Shown: positions 37,401 through 44,843, numbered from the stretch's first letter. The stretch: 64,000 bases of DNA from Skermanella aerolata KACC 11604 (GCF_000936425.1 NZ_AVFK01000018.1:86710-150709), one strand, 5' to 3'. A program made the numbers and translations. The notes: generated by a model not told the origin, from the letters alone.

Positions 37401-38012
37401 ATGACGACACCGCCCGATCTGCGCATCGTTCCGGGGCTGCCGCCGGGCAAGCTCCGCGTGGTCGTCACCTATCTGGAGATGACGACGCAGCCGACCGCCC
37501 CGAAGCAGCGTCCGCCGGTCGAAAAGCTGGCGCTGCTCCGGGCGGAGCGTCCGACGGTCTCGTTCTACCGTTACCTCTACGACACGGTGGGCGAGCCGTG
37601 GCTGTGGTCGGAGCGCCGGGTCATGAGCGACGAAGCATTGGCGCACATCATCCACGATCCCAGGGTCGAGGTCATGGTCCTCTATGTCGGCGGCGTCCCG
37701 GCCGGCTACGCGGAGTTGAGCCGGCGCAAGGCCGACGCGGTCGACCTGAGCTATTTCGGAATGATCCCGGACTTCATCGGCATGAAGCTGGGGCCGTTCC
37801 TGCTCAACTGCGCCATCGATGCGGCGTGGAGCGGCGGAGCGAAGAAGCTGACGGTCAACACCTGTACGCTGGATCATCCCAAGGCGCTCGGGCTGTATCA
37901 GCGCATGGGATTCGTCCCGGTCAGGCAAGTCACGCGAATCACCGACGATCCCCGGGTGACCGGCGTGATCCCAGTTGATGCGGCGCCTCAGCATCCGATC
38001 GTAACGACTTGA
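37401..38012 (+). CDS. GNAT family N-acetyltransferase
   Basis: A 203-aa GNAT-fold protein. The acetyl-CoA-binding beta4-alpha3 region is DFIGMKLGPFLLNCAIDAAW, in which the usual Q/RxxGxG/A loop is relaxed. The C-terminal KKLTVNTCTLDHPKALGLYQ and RMGFVPVRQ form the second hallmark. The N-terminal 45 residues (LRVVVTYLEMTTQPTAP) are a conserved extension in alphaproteobacterial relatives. The substrate is unknown. It probably belongs to the same transcript as sseA. Confidence 0.87.
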   Translation: MTTPPDLRIVPGLPPGKLRVVVTYLEMTTQPTAPKQRPPVEKLALLRAERPTVSFYRYLYDTVGEPWLWSERRVMSDEALAHIIHDPRVEVMVLYVGGVPAGYAELSRRKADAVDLSYFGMIPDFIGMKLGPFLLNCAIDAAWSGGAKKLTVNTCTLDHPKALGLYQRMGFVPVRQVTRITDDPRVTGVIPVDAAPQHPIVTT

Positions 38013-38082
38013 TAAACAGCGATTCTTAGCCTATGGTCCGGCCCGATCCAGCGTTTCCCATTTCCCATAGGGCAGAACATCG

Positions 38083-38295
38083 ATGCGCGCTTTCGAAGGC
38101 CAGCATTCCGACAACGTCGCCATCAAGCGGAGCCGCGACCAGAAGATCCTTCTGCTCCGCCAGCTCCGTGAGCAGTTCGGCGCGTTGAAGCCGACCGTGG
38201 CTCCGGGCATCCGCGCGGCGATGGCCAAGCGCATCTCGGACCTCGAAAGCGAACTCGGCGGCGTTGCGGCGCCCGCCAAGGGGCGGAAAGCTTAA
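38083..38295 (+). CDS. Conserved small hypothetical protein
   Basis: A 70-aa basic, helical protein. The middle (KILLLRQLREQFGALKPTVA, then RAAMAKRISDLESELGG) looks like a pair of amphipathic helices that could form a coiled coil. No family name can be given. The coding frame is compact and ends in a four-base overlap with the stop of the convergent cupin gene. Confidence 0.6.
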   Translation: MRAFEGQHSDNVAIKRSRDQKILLLRQLREQFGALKPTVAPGIRAAMAKRISDLESELGGVAAPAKGRKA

Positions 38296-38630
38296 GCAAG
38301 AGGCTGCTTGCCGTCGTAGAAGACGGCTAGCCAGACGGTGGGTTCGTCGGGGGCGGTCGATGCCACCCGGTGACGGCGGTGGGCCGGAATGTCGACGTGG
38401 TCGCCAGGGGCGAGCCTCAGGGCTTCGGCTTCGCCTTCGAACTCGAGGACGGCGGCTCCCTTGAGGAGCAGAACCCACTCCGCCTCGTCCTGATCGTACC
38501 AGAAAGACGGCGGAGAGGCGTGGCCGTGGGAGACGATGCGCTCAACCCTCACCGAGCGAGCGCTCAGGATGCTCTGGAAGTTTTCTTCGTCCAGTTTGTC
38601 CGGTATGTCGTTCAATACATTGATATACAT
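38292..38630 (-). CDS. Cupin domain protein
   Basis: A 112-aa single cupin. The first cupin motif (HGHASPPSFWYDQDEAEWVLLLKG-like region, with metal-type H, H and E) and the second (GDHVDIPAHRRHRVAS) are both present. It may be a metal-dependent enzyme or a sugar-binding protein. The ATG at 38630 is preceded by AAGGAGG (38638-38644 on the plus strand), an excellent ribosome-binding site, so it is chosen over the TTG one codon upstream. Divergent from a methyltransferase gene 166 bp away. Confidence 0.85.
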   Translation of the reverse strand: MYINVLNDIPDKLDEENFQSILSARSVRVERIVSHGHASPPSFWYDQDEAEWVLLLKGAAVLEFEGEAEALRLAPGDHVDIPAHRRHRVASTAPDEPTVWLAVFYDGKQPLA

Positions 38631-38688
38631 CAATAATCCTCCTTAGTTTCACAAAAGTATTGCTGCGGCGCACCATTCGAGACATACC

Positions 38689-38717
38689 CAATTGCCCAAG
38701 CTTTGCCCGGGCAATTG
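38689..38717. promoter_or_regulatory. Inverted repeat in the cupin/methyltransferase divergent region
   Basis: CAATTGCCC (38689-38697) and GGGCAATTG (38709-38717) are perfect inverted arms separated by 11 bases. The position between two divergent genes suggests an operator, but no regulator gene is adjacent. Confidence 0.4.
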
Positions 38718-38796
38718 TGAAGACTTGGCTACACGAAGGGTTTTATCGTCGGTATTGTATCGGCTGTAGCTTAGCCCTCGACAAGACGCATGCAGG

Positions 38797-39594
38797 ATGC
38801 CGTGGATGGATCAGGCTTTGACAGCGACCCGAGTTCGAGACCTGAAGCCTGAGACCGCGCGCCGGTGGCTGGACGAGTGGAACCGTCAGCAGGAAGGCTA
38901 TGTCCGCTTCCGCGACTGCCGGTTCGAGATTATAGCCGACGCGCTGACCGCCTCCGGTCTGGTGGCTCCGGTCATCCTCGATCTCGGCTGCGGTCCGGGC
39001 AGCCTGGGCGACCGCCTGTCGGCCCGCCTGCCCGGCGCCGAGATCGTCGGGCTCGACTACGATCCCGTGCTGCTGACGCTGGCGCGGGTTCTCCATGCCG
39101 ACAATCCCGACCGGAGTTGGATCGAGCTGGACATGCGCCGGCACGACTGGGTCGAATATCTGGAGGGCCGGCAGTTCGACGCCGTGGTCAGCACGACGGC
39201 CCTGCACTGGCTGGGCGCTCCCAACCTGATGCGCGTCTATCAGGACCTTACAAGGGTGCTGGCGCCTGGCGGCGTCTTCGTCAACGGCGACATCTGCTCC
39301 TACGACCAGACCCAGCCGACGCTGCGGCGGATGGCGGCGGCCTCGATCAAGGCCAACCGCGCGGCCGCGCAGACCGAGGGCGCCCACGACTGGGTCGGCT
39401 GGTGGAACGGCATCGCGGAGGTGCCCGAACTGGCCGCCGCCGTCGCGGAGCGGCACCGGCGATTCTCGAACCTTCCTCCCAAGCAGGAGATGACGATGGA
39501 ATTCCATCTGGCCGCCCTGCGGCAGGTCGGGTTCCGCGAGGTCGGCTGCATCTGGCGCTATCTCAGCGACTATCTGGCGCTTGCCCTGCTCTGA
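38797..39594 (+). CDS. Class I SAM-dependent methyltransferase
   Basis: A 265-aa Rossmann methyltransferase. Motif I is VILDLGCGPGSLGDRLSARL, the acidic loop is IVGLDYDPVLL, and a motif IV-like segment is QFDAVVSTTALHWL. The layout resembles trans-aconitate or small-molecule methyltransferases, but the substrate is not apparent. ATG 38806 has an AGGA site at good spacing and is an alternative start. A hairpin (39604-39619) just after the stop probably ends the transcript before the decarboxylase leader. Confidence 0.87.
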   Translation: MPWMDQALTATRVRDLKPETARRWLDEWNRQQEGYVRFRDCRFEIIADALTASGLVAPVILDLGCGPGSLGDRLSARLPGAEIVGLDYDPVLLTLARVLHADNPDRSWIELDMRRHDWVEYLEGRQFDAVVSTTALHWLGAPNLMRVYQDLTRVLAPGGVFVNGDICSYDQTQPTLRRMAAASIKANRAAAQTEGAHDWVGWWNGIAEVPELAAAVAERHRRFSNLPPKQEMTMEFHLAALRQVGFREVGCIWRYLSDYLALALL

Positions 39595-39603
39595 GACCGC
39601 TCC

Positions 39604-39619
39604 CTGACCTTTCGGTCAG
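39604..39619 (+). terminator. Short hairpin after the methyltransferase gene
   Basis: CTGACC (39604-39609), a TTTC loop and GGTCAG (39614-39619), followed by AAAATTT. It starts 10 bases after the methyltransferase stop. The T-tract is poor, so termination is only probable. Confidence 0.5.
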
Positions 39620-39743
39620 AAAATTTCCGCTAGAAACAAAATTACCCTTGCATTTCCGCGTAAAGAGAGTATTTCAACGGTCGTTGACGCACCCGCACGT
39701 GCCGCTGGCCCTTTGAGGTTATGTAACGACGTACCGCGTCCTT

Positions 39744-40011
39744 TTTGGCAGAACCGGTCAACAGTGGGCCGGTCCCGAGAGGGAGGTAAGTATGTTTGCT
39801 ATCGGCCAAAGGGCTTTAGAACGGTAGCTGTCGGGCAAATCCGCCGACGCTAATCAGATCCCGCACACCGCTTGTTTTCGCGGTGCCGGCGCGTCGCCCG
39901 ATTTGCCACACATCCCCACAATTCGTCCTTTCCCGCAGCCGTCTGGCTGTAGGGGCTCGTTTTGACTTCTTGGGCCTGCCGGCGCTGCCGCGGCCTTCGA
40001 GAGGATGCGTC
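39744..40011 (+). promoter_or_regulatory. Structured 5' leader of the ornithine decarboxylase operon (speF-leader-like candidate)
   Basis: This gene-free leader shows three foldable parts. First, TTTGGC (39744-39749) can pair with GCCAAA (39805-39810) around an inner ACCGG/CCGGT hairpin that encloses the start of a short ORF. Second, a long composite stem has GGCAAATC (39834-39841) with GATTTGCC (39900-39907), CGACGC (39845-39850) with GCGTCG (39891-39896), and an apical CACCGC/GCGGTG hairpin (39866-39885). Third, GCAGCC/GGCTG (39935-39949), flanked by CCC/GGG, is followed by CTCGTTTT, like an attenuator. Alphaproteobacterial speF RNAs precede ornithine decarboxylase genes; I cannot confirm a match by eye. 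Confidence 0.6.
39792..39827 (+). CDS. Putative 11-residue leader peptide in the decarboxylase leader
   Basis: ATG at 39792 opens MFAIGQRALER and stops at TAG 39825-39827. GAGAGGGAGG (39777-39786) is a near-ideal ribosome-binding site, five bases from the ATG, and stronger than that of the decarboxylase itself. The stop lies seven bases before the large composite stem, so a ribosome paused at the end could change the folding. Gammaproteobacterial speF uses a longer ornithine-sensing leader peptide (SpeFL), with no sequence resemblance here. Confidence 0.55.
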   Translation: MFAIGQRALER

Positions 40012-41325
40012 ATGGCCCAGATTCGTTTCCGTTCCGCAGTTTCCCCGCTCCGTCGCGGCACCACCGGTTTCCGCCGCAACGCGCCCGCCGTCCGCAAGCA
40101 GATCACCTGCGTCGACAACCTGATCGAGACGATGCGTCCGGCTGACCCGGTGCATTGCCTGCGCCCCGCCGTCCTGTCGGCGACGGCGGCCCGGTTCGTC
40201 GCGTCCTTCCCCGGCGACGTGCTGTACGCGGTCAAGTGCAATCCGGAACCAGCCGTGATGCGCGCCCTGTACGAAGGCGGCATCCGCCACTTCGACGCGG
40301 CCTCGCCCGCCGAAGTGCGTCTGGTCCGCCAGATGTTCCCGAACGCCGAGATCCATTACATGCACCCGGTCAAGTCGCCCGGTGCGATCCATCAGGCGTA
40401 TTTCGACTACGGCGTCCGCGACTTCTCGCTCGACAGCGCCGAGGAGCTGGAGAAGCTGCTGGAGCAGACGGAGAACGCCGGCGACCTCGGCCTGTTCATC
40501 CGCCTCGCCTTGCCCAAGGGTCCGGCCGTCTACGACCTGTCCGGCAAGTTCGGCGCCGCCGTCACCGATGCCGCCGACCTGCTGCGCGCCGCCCGCGCCG
40601 TGTCGCCGAAGATCGGCATCTGCTTCCATGTCGGATCGCAGTGCCTGGACCCGTCCGCCTACGAGCGTGCGATGGACCTTGCCGGCGCCGTGATCGCGCA
40701 GGCCGGAGTCGAGATCGACGTGCTGGACGTCGGCGGCGGCTTTCCCGTTAGCTATCCCGGCGTGACGCCGCCGCCGCTCGACGACTTCATGGCCGCCATC
40801 GCGCGTGGTTTCGCCAAGCTGGCGCTGCCCGCCCGTACCCGCCTGTGGTGCGAGCCGGGCCGCGCGCTGGTGGCGCCGGGCGTGTCGCTGGTGGTGCAGG
40901 TGATCAAGCGCCGGGGCCATGAGCTGTTCATCAACGACGGCGTCTACGGCAGCCTGTCGGATGCCGGCGTACCGGCCTTCCGGTTCCCGGCCCGAATGAT
41001 CCGCCCGACCCAGGCGGCTGCGTCGGAAGCGCCGGAACAGGGCTTCGCCTTCTACGGCCCGACCTGCGACAGCGCCGACCACATGGCGGGACCGTTCATG
41101 CTGCCGGCCGACATCCGGGCCGGCGACTGGATCGAACTTGGCCAGCTCGGCGCCTATGGCTCCTGCCTGCGGACCGCCTTCAACGGCTTCGACAATGCGC
41201 GCCTGATCGACGTGACCGACCGCCCGCTGCTCGAAACTCCGGGTTACCTGGAAGCCGAAGACCACCCCGAACGGTGCGCCGAAGAGGCTCAATCGGTCGG
41301 GTACATCACGGAGCGGGCTGCCTGA
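40012..41325 (+). CDS. Ornithine decarboxylase-type PLP enzyme (fold type III)
   Basis: A 437-aa alanine-racemase-fold decarboxylase. The PLP lysine is in VLYAVKCNPEPAVM, the glycine loop for the phosphate is LDVGGGFPVSYPG, and the second-subunit site is GPTCDSADHM with the catalytic cysteine. Together with the homospermidine synthase that follows, this favours ornithine to putrescine over diaminopimelate decarboxylation. The start is ATG 40012 (MAQIRFRSAVS) with GAGAGG upstream; an in-frame extension to 39883 lies in the leader. The N-terminal 45 residues are basic and unusual. Confidence 0.9.
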   Translation: MAQIRFRSAVSPLRRGTTGFRRNAPAVRKQITCVDNLIETMRPADPVHCLRPAVLSATAARFVASFPGDVLYAVKCNPEPAVMRALYEGGIRHFDAASPAEVRLVRQMFPNAEIHYMHPVKSPGAIHQAYFDYGVRDFSLDSAEELEKLLEQTENAGDLGLFIRLALPKGPAVYDLSGKFGAAVTDAADLLRAARAVSPKIGICFHVGSQCLDPSAYERAMDLAGAVIAQAGVEIDVLDVGGGFPVSYPGVTPPPLDDFMAAIARGFAKLALPARTRLWCEPGRALVAPGVSLVVQVIKRRGHELFINDGVYGSLSDAGVPAFRFPARMIRPTQAAASEAPEQGFAFYGPTCDSADHMAGPFMLPADIRAGDWIELGQLGAYGSCLRTAFNGFDNARLIDVTDRPLLETPGYLEAEDHPERCAEEAQSVGYITERAA

Positions 41326-41416
41326 TCGCAGCCCTTCCTCTACTCTCTCCATCCAACCATCCACCCAGCGGGGCCCCGACATTCGTCAGCCACCAACAGC
41401 CTGTTCGGAAGATGCC

Positions 41417-42835
41417 ATGACCTTGACCTCTCCCATCGTGAAATTTGCCGGCCGTATCGTCATCGTCGGTTTCGGAAGCATCGGCCAGGGCATCTTGCCT
41501 CTCCTGCTGCGCCACATCGACATGAAGCCCGAGCAGATCTCGATCGTGACTGCCGAGGAACGCGGCCATTCTGAGGCGGAAGAATACGGCATCAAGTTCC
41601 ACCGCATCGCCCTGACGCGGGAAAACTTCCGGTCCGTACTCGACCCGATGGTCGGCGAAGGCGACTTTATCCTGAACCTGTCGGTGGATGTGTCCAGCCT
41701 GGCCCTGATAAAGTTCTGCCATACCCGTGGCGCTCTCTACCTGGACACCTGCATCGAGCCTTGGGCCGGCGGCTATACCGACACCAGCCTGTCGCCGTCG
41801 CTGCGTTCCAACTACGCGCTGCGCGAAGCGGTGATGCAGCACAAGGGCGGTTTCGCCAACGGACCGACCGCCGTCATCACCCACGGCGCCAATCCGGGTC
41901 TGGTATCCCATTTCGTCAAGCAGGCGCTGCTCGACATCGCCCGCGACACGGGCGTCGAGGTCCAGGCGCCGCGCAATCGGAACGGCTGGGCAGCGCTGGC
42001 ACAGACGCTGGGGATCAAGGCGATCCACGTGGCGGAACGCGATACCCAGGTTTCCAACGTCCCGAAGAAGCGCGGCGAGTTCGTCAATACGTGGTCGATC
42101 GACGGCTTCGTCGGCGAGGGCTGCCAGCCGGCCGAGCTTGGCTGGGGAACCCACGAGCGCGGCCTGCCGCCCGACGGCCGCCGCCACGACTTCGGCTGCG
42201 ATGCGGCGATCTACCTGATGCGGCCGGGCGCCGGCACCCGCGTCCGGACCTGGACGCCGAAGGAAGGCCCGCTCCATGGCTTCCTGATCACGCACAGCGA
42301 GGCGATCTCGATCGCCGATTACCTGACGGTCTGGGACCGGACCTCGGTCCGCTACCGCCCGACCGTCCACTACGCCTATCATCCGTGCGACGACGCGATC
42401 CTGTCGCTGCACGAGTTCGCCGGCAAGACCTGGACGATGCAGCCGGAAAAGCGGCTGATGATGGAAGAGATCGTCGAGGGAATTGACGAGCTGGGCGTGC
42501 TGCTGATGGGCCACAAGAAGGGCGCCTACTGGTTCGGCTCGCAGCTATCGATCCATCAGGCGCGCGAGCTGGCTCCGCACAACAACGCCACCAGCCTCCA
42601 GGTGACGGCCTCGGCACTGGCCGGCGTCATCTGGGCGATCGAGAACCCGAGGGCCGGTATCGTCGAGCCCGAGGAACTCAACCATCAGCGGGTGCTGGAG
42701 ATCGCCGGCCAGTATCTGGGCAAGCTGGTCGGGTCCTACAGCGACTGGACGCCGCTGGAAGGCCGGGGCGTGCTGTTCCCGGAAGACGTGGATACGTCGG
42801 ACCCCTGGCAGTTCAAGAACTTCCGGGTCGTGTGA
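41417..42835 (+). CDS. Homospermidine synthase
   Basis: A 472-aa NAD-dependent enzyme that joins two putrescines (or putrescine and spermidine) to sym-homospermidine, the characteristic polyamine of many Alphaproteobacteria. The Rossmann motif is IVIVGFGSIGQGILPLLL. The family segments ILNLSVDVSSLALIKFC, GALYLDTCIEPWAGGY and TVVITHGANPGLVSHF-like (AVITHGANPGLVSHFVKQA) are present. A saccharopine-dehydrogenase-like C-terminal domain completes it. GGAAG lies five bases before the ATG. It is 91 bp downstream of the decarboxylase, forming a two-gene polyamine operon. Confidence 0.95.
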   Translation: MTLTSPIVKFAGRIVIVGFGSIGQGILPLLLRHIDMKPEQISIVTAEERGHSEAEEYGIKFHRIALTRENFRSVLDPMVGEGDFILNLSVDVSSLALIKFCHTRGALYLDTCIEPWAGGYTDTSLSPSLRSNYALREAVMQHKGGFANGPTAVITHGANPGLVSHFVKQALLDIARDTGVEVQAPRNRNGWAALAQTLGIKAIHVAERDTQVSNVPKKRGEFVNTWSIDGFVGEGCQPAELGWGTHERGLPPDGRRHDFGCDAAIYLMRPGAGTRVRTWTPKEGPLHGFLITHSEAISIADYLTVWDRTSVRYRPTVHYAYHPCDDAILSLHEFAGKTWTMQPEKRLMMEEIVEGIDELGVLLMGHKKGAYWFGSQLSIHQARELAPHNNATSLQVTASALAGVIWAIENPRAGIVEPEELNHQRVLEIAGQYLGKLVGSYSDWTPLEGRGVLFPEDVDTSDPWQFKNFRVV

Positions 42836-42837
42836 TA

Positions 42838-42950
42838 CTAGCGGCCGAAGAGTTTAACCGGGGGTAGGCAAATGTTGGGCCACGGCCCAACCTACGAAGC
42901 AGAAGCTTGTAGGTTGGGCCGTGGCCCAACAAACGCTGTCCATACAGGTC
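42838..42950. repeat. 113-bp palindromic element, copy B (between homospermidine synthase and tetR)
   Basis: This is the second copy of the element at 24871-24983, of the same length and beginning with CTAG. The 23-bp arms (42873-42895 and 42909-42931) are perfect reverse complements. The left flank (GAAGAGTTTAACCGGGGGTA) and right flank (AACAAACGCTGTCCATACAG) align with copy A. It starts two bases after the synthase stop and ends six bases before the tetR stop, between convergent genes. Confidence 0.85.
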
Positions 42951-42956
42951 GATTTC

Positions 42957-43556
42957 TTATCGATCCGGGGTCGCCAACAGGCCTCCCGCGAGGAACCGGA
43001 ACGCTTCGACGGCCTTGGCGAGGACATCTTGTGGATGGTCGCTGGCTGCGACCCAGAGGGCAGCGTTCAGCGCTGCCCCGTTCAGCAGCCGGGCAGCCGC
43101 TTCGGCATCCATGGGCTTGACGATCCCTTCCGCGATCAACTGCTCCACCTTCCGCAACGTCGTCTGGAGGCAGTTGTTCTGGCTTGGCCACTGCGACGGA
43201 TCGCCCAGGAACGCTGGCCCGTCGAGCAGCACGATCCGCTGGACCTCCGGCTCCAGCGCCATCTCGATGTAAGCGACGCCTTCCGCCAGCAGTCCCGCCC
43301 AGTCGTTCTGGGCCTGGGTGCCGACAGCGTAAGCGCGTGCCGCCATCTCCGCATCGATCTGGTTGACAACCGCTTGCAGGAGGCCCCGCTTGTCACCGAA
43401 GTTGTGATAGAGCGCCCCGCGCGTCAGCCCGGCCTCGGCCGTCAGTTCATCCATCGAAGCGGCGGCATAACCCTTCTCCGCAAAGGCCTTGCGCGCCGAC
43501 TTGATGAGCTTGGCGCGGGTCTCCTCCATCATTTCAGAACGCCGTTTCGCGGCCAT
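42957..43556 (-). CDS. TetR/AcrR family transcriptional regulator
   Basis: A 199-aa repressor-type protein. The N-terminal helix-turn-helix (TRAKLIKSARKAFAEKGYAA, then ELTAEAGLTRGALYHNFGDK) is classical TetR. The C-terminal ligand domain (about 60-190) is unassigned. It is divergent from the Rid-family gene at 43725, and three related palindromic sites lie between them. It therefore probably represses itself and the Rid gene. The inducer is unknown. Confidence 0.92.
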   Translation of the reverse strand: MAAKRRSEMMEETRAKLIKSARKAFAEKGYAAASMDELTAEAGLTRGALYHNFGDKRGLLQAVVNQIDAEMAARAYAVGTQAQNDWAGLLAEGVAYIEMALEPEVQRIVLLDGPAFLGDPSQWPSQNNCLQTTLRKVEQLIAEGIVKPMDAEAAARLLNGAALNAALWVAASDHPQDVLAKAVEAFRFLAGGLLATPDR

Positions 43557-43575
43557 GGCCCTATCCTCTCATTCA

Positions 43576-43642
43576 CATACGTGACGTATGCGTCTTGACA
43601 TACGGCGCGTAGGTGAATTAACTTTCACATACGGGACGTATA
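43576..43642. promoter_or_regulatory. Three operator-like repeats between tetR and the Rid gene
   Basis: Site 1, CATACGTGACGTATG (43576-43590), is a palindrome with 7-bp arms. Site 2, CATACGGCGCGTAGG (43599-43613), and site 3, CATACGGGACGTATA (43628-43642), are looser copies. Centres are 23 and 29 bp apart. They overlap the predicted promoter of the Rid gene and lie 20 bp upstream of the tetR start, as expected for TetR autoregulation. Confidence 0.75.
43595..43623 (+). promoter_or_regulatory. Sigma70-type promoter toward the Rid gene
   Basis: TTGACA (43595-43600) is a perfect -35 box. It is followed after 17 bases by TTAACT (43618-43623) as -10. Operator site 2 overlaps the -35 and spacer, and site 3 covers the expected start region. 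Confidence 0.6.
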
Positions 43643-43662
43643 TCAACTTACATCCCGGTTGT

Positions 43663-43690
43663 GAAGCTCGAAGCTCGAAGCTCGAAGCTC
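43663..43690 (+). repeat. Four perfect 7-bp tandem repeats (GAAGCTC)
   Basis: GAAGCTC is repeated four times without error in the untranslated leader of the Rid gene, 35 bp before its start. Each unit also contains the palindrome GAGCTTC across the junction in reverse, so the tract may vary in copy number. Confidence 0.9.
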
Positions 43691-43724
43691 GACGGATCGC
43701 CCTTTTGTAATGAGGAATAGGACA

Positions 43725-44117
43725 ATGACCAAACGCGAAGCCATAACTCCGGCCGACCGGCGCGCGCTCAACGAGAAGTACCGCTACTCGGCGGCGATTC
43801 GCTCCGGCGATCTGCTGTTCGTCTCGGGACAGGTCGGCAGCCGCACGGACGGATCGCCGGAGCCCGATTTCGAGCAACAGGTACGATTGGCTTTCCAGAA
43901 TCTCGTGAACGTGCTCAAGACCGCCGGCTGCACCCTCGACGACGTCGTTGACGTAACCACCTTCCATACCGACCCGGCCAATCAGCTCGACACCATCATG
44001 GCGGTGCGCGATAGCGTCATTGGCGAACCGCCTTATCCGAACTGGACGGCGGTGGGAGTGAACTGGCTGGCAGGCTTCGATTTCGAGATCAAAGTCATCG
44101 CCCGCATACCGAGCTGA
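43725..44117 (+). CDS. RidA-like (Rid family) protein
   Basis: A 130-aa YjgF/Rid-fold protein. Family segments are RSGDLLFVSGQVGSRTDGSP, QVRLAFQNLVNVLKTAGCTL and the C-terminal DFEIKVIARIPS. The arginine that binds the imine carboxylate in RidA (the R of the ARS motif) is not present: the aligned segment reads YPNWTAVGVNWLAG. The protein therefore belongs to a Rid subgroup probably without 2-aminoacrylate deaminase activity. The start is ATG 43725, with GAGG upstream; ATG 43710 would add five residues. Divergent from tetR. Confidence 0.85.
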   Translation: MTKREAITPADRRALNEKYRYSAAIRSGDLLFVSGQVGSRTDGSPEPDFEQQVRLAFQNLVNVLKTAGCTLDDVVDVTTFHTDPANQLDTIMAVRDSVIGEPPYPNWTAVGVNWLAGFDFEIKVIARIPS

Positions 44118-44137
44118 GGACAGCTTAACACCGAAGC

Positions 44138-44827
44138 TTAGCGTCCCTTGGCCGCCGTACTGCCCGCCCGCTCCGACATGGAGGCCATAAGGTCCGAGAA
44201 GCGGTCGCCCTGGATGACGATGTGGTCGCGGAGCAGCCGTTCGGCTGCATCGCCGTCCAGGTTCAGGATCGCGGCGACGATCGCCTCGTGCTCGGCCAGG
44301 GAGTTCGCGACGCGATTCTTAACCTGGAGCTGGATGCGCCGGTAGGGTTTGAGGCGGCGGTGCAGCGCCGCGCACTGGTCGATCAGGAACGCATTGCGGC
44401 TGGCGGCGTAGATCGCGTGGTGGAAGCGTTCGTTCTCGTAATAATAGGCATCGGCGTCGCCCGTCTCCGCGGCGCGGCGGCAGGCTTCGTGCGCGTCGGT
44501 CAGGCTCCGGCGGTCGGCATCGGTGTGCCGGCGCGCGGCGAGACGCCCGGCCATGCCTTCCAGCCCTGCCATCACCTCGAACATCTGGACCAGGCGCTCC
44601 GGTCCCACTTCGGCGACCACGGCGCCGCGCCGGGGCCGGATCTCGATCAGTCCCGCCGAGGCCAGCTGGAACAGCGCTTCCCGTATCGGCGTTCTTGAGA
44701 CACCGAAGCGGGTAGCGAGCGTCACCTCGTCCAGGCGGAAGCCCGGCGGCATGTCGCCGGTCAGTATCTCGTTCTCTATCCGGTCACGCAGCTTGAGAGG
44801 CGCATCTTCCGGCGCTGACAGGGTCAT
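44138..44827 (-). CDS. matR: GntR family regulator of malonate genes (MatR-like)
   Basis: A 229-aa FCD-type GntR regulator. The winged helix is LKLRDRIENEILTGDMPPGF, then LATRFGVSRTPIREALFQLA. The helical FCD domain (about 85-215) has metal-type residues around ENERFHHAIYAASRN and EHEAIVAAIL. Being divergent from matA-matB identifies it as the malonate repressor. The start at 44827 (MTLSAPEDAP) leaves the palindrome at 44844-44859 upstream; in-frame starts further up (44869, 44878) would place that operator inside the coding sequence. Confidence 0.88.
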   Translation of the reverse strand: MTLSAPEDAPLKLRDRIENEILTGDMPPGFRLDEVTLATRFGVSRTPIREALFQLASAGLIEIRPRRGAVVAEVGPERLVQMFEVMAGLEGMAGRLAARRHTDADRRSLTDAHEACRRAAETGDADAYYYENERFHHAIYAASRNAFLIDQCAALHRRLKPYRRIQLQVKNRVANSLAEHEAIVAAILNLDGDAAERLLRDHIVIQGDRFSDLMASMSERAGSTAAKGR

Positions 44828-44843
44828 GTCCACATGGCTCCAT

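Noticed and set aside
39883..40011. N-terminal extension of the decarboxylase into the leader
   Set aside because: The extension crosses the predicted RNA stems and lacks a ribosome-binding site, whereas ATG 40012 has GAGAGG at the right distance.
43663..43690. Possible CRISPR-like repeat
   Set aside because: The units are only 7 bp with no spacers; this is a simple tandem repeat. No CRISPR array or cas gene was seen anywhere in the window.
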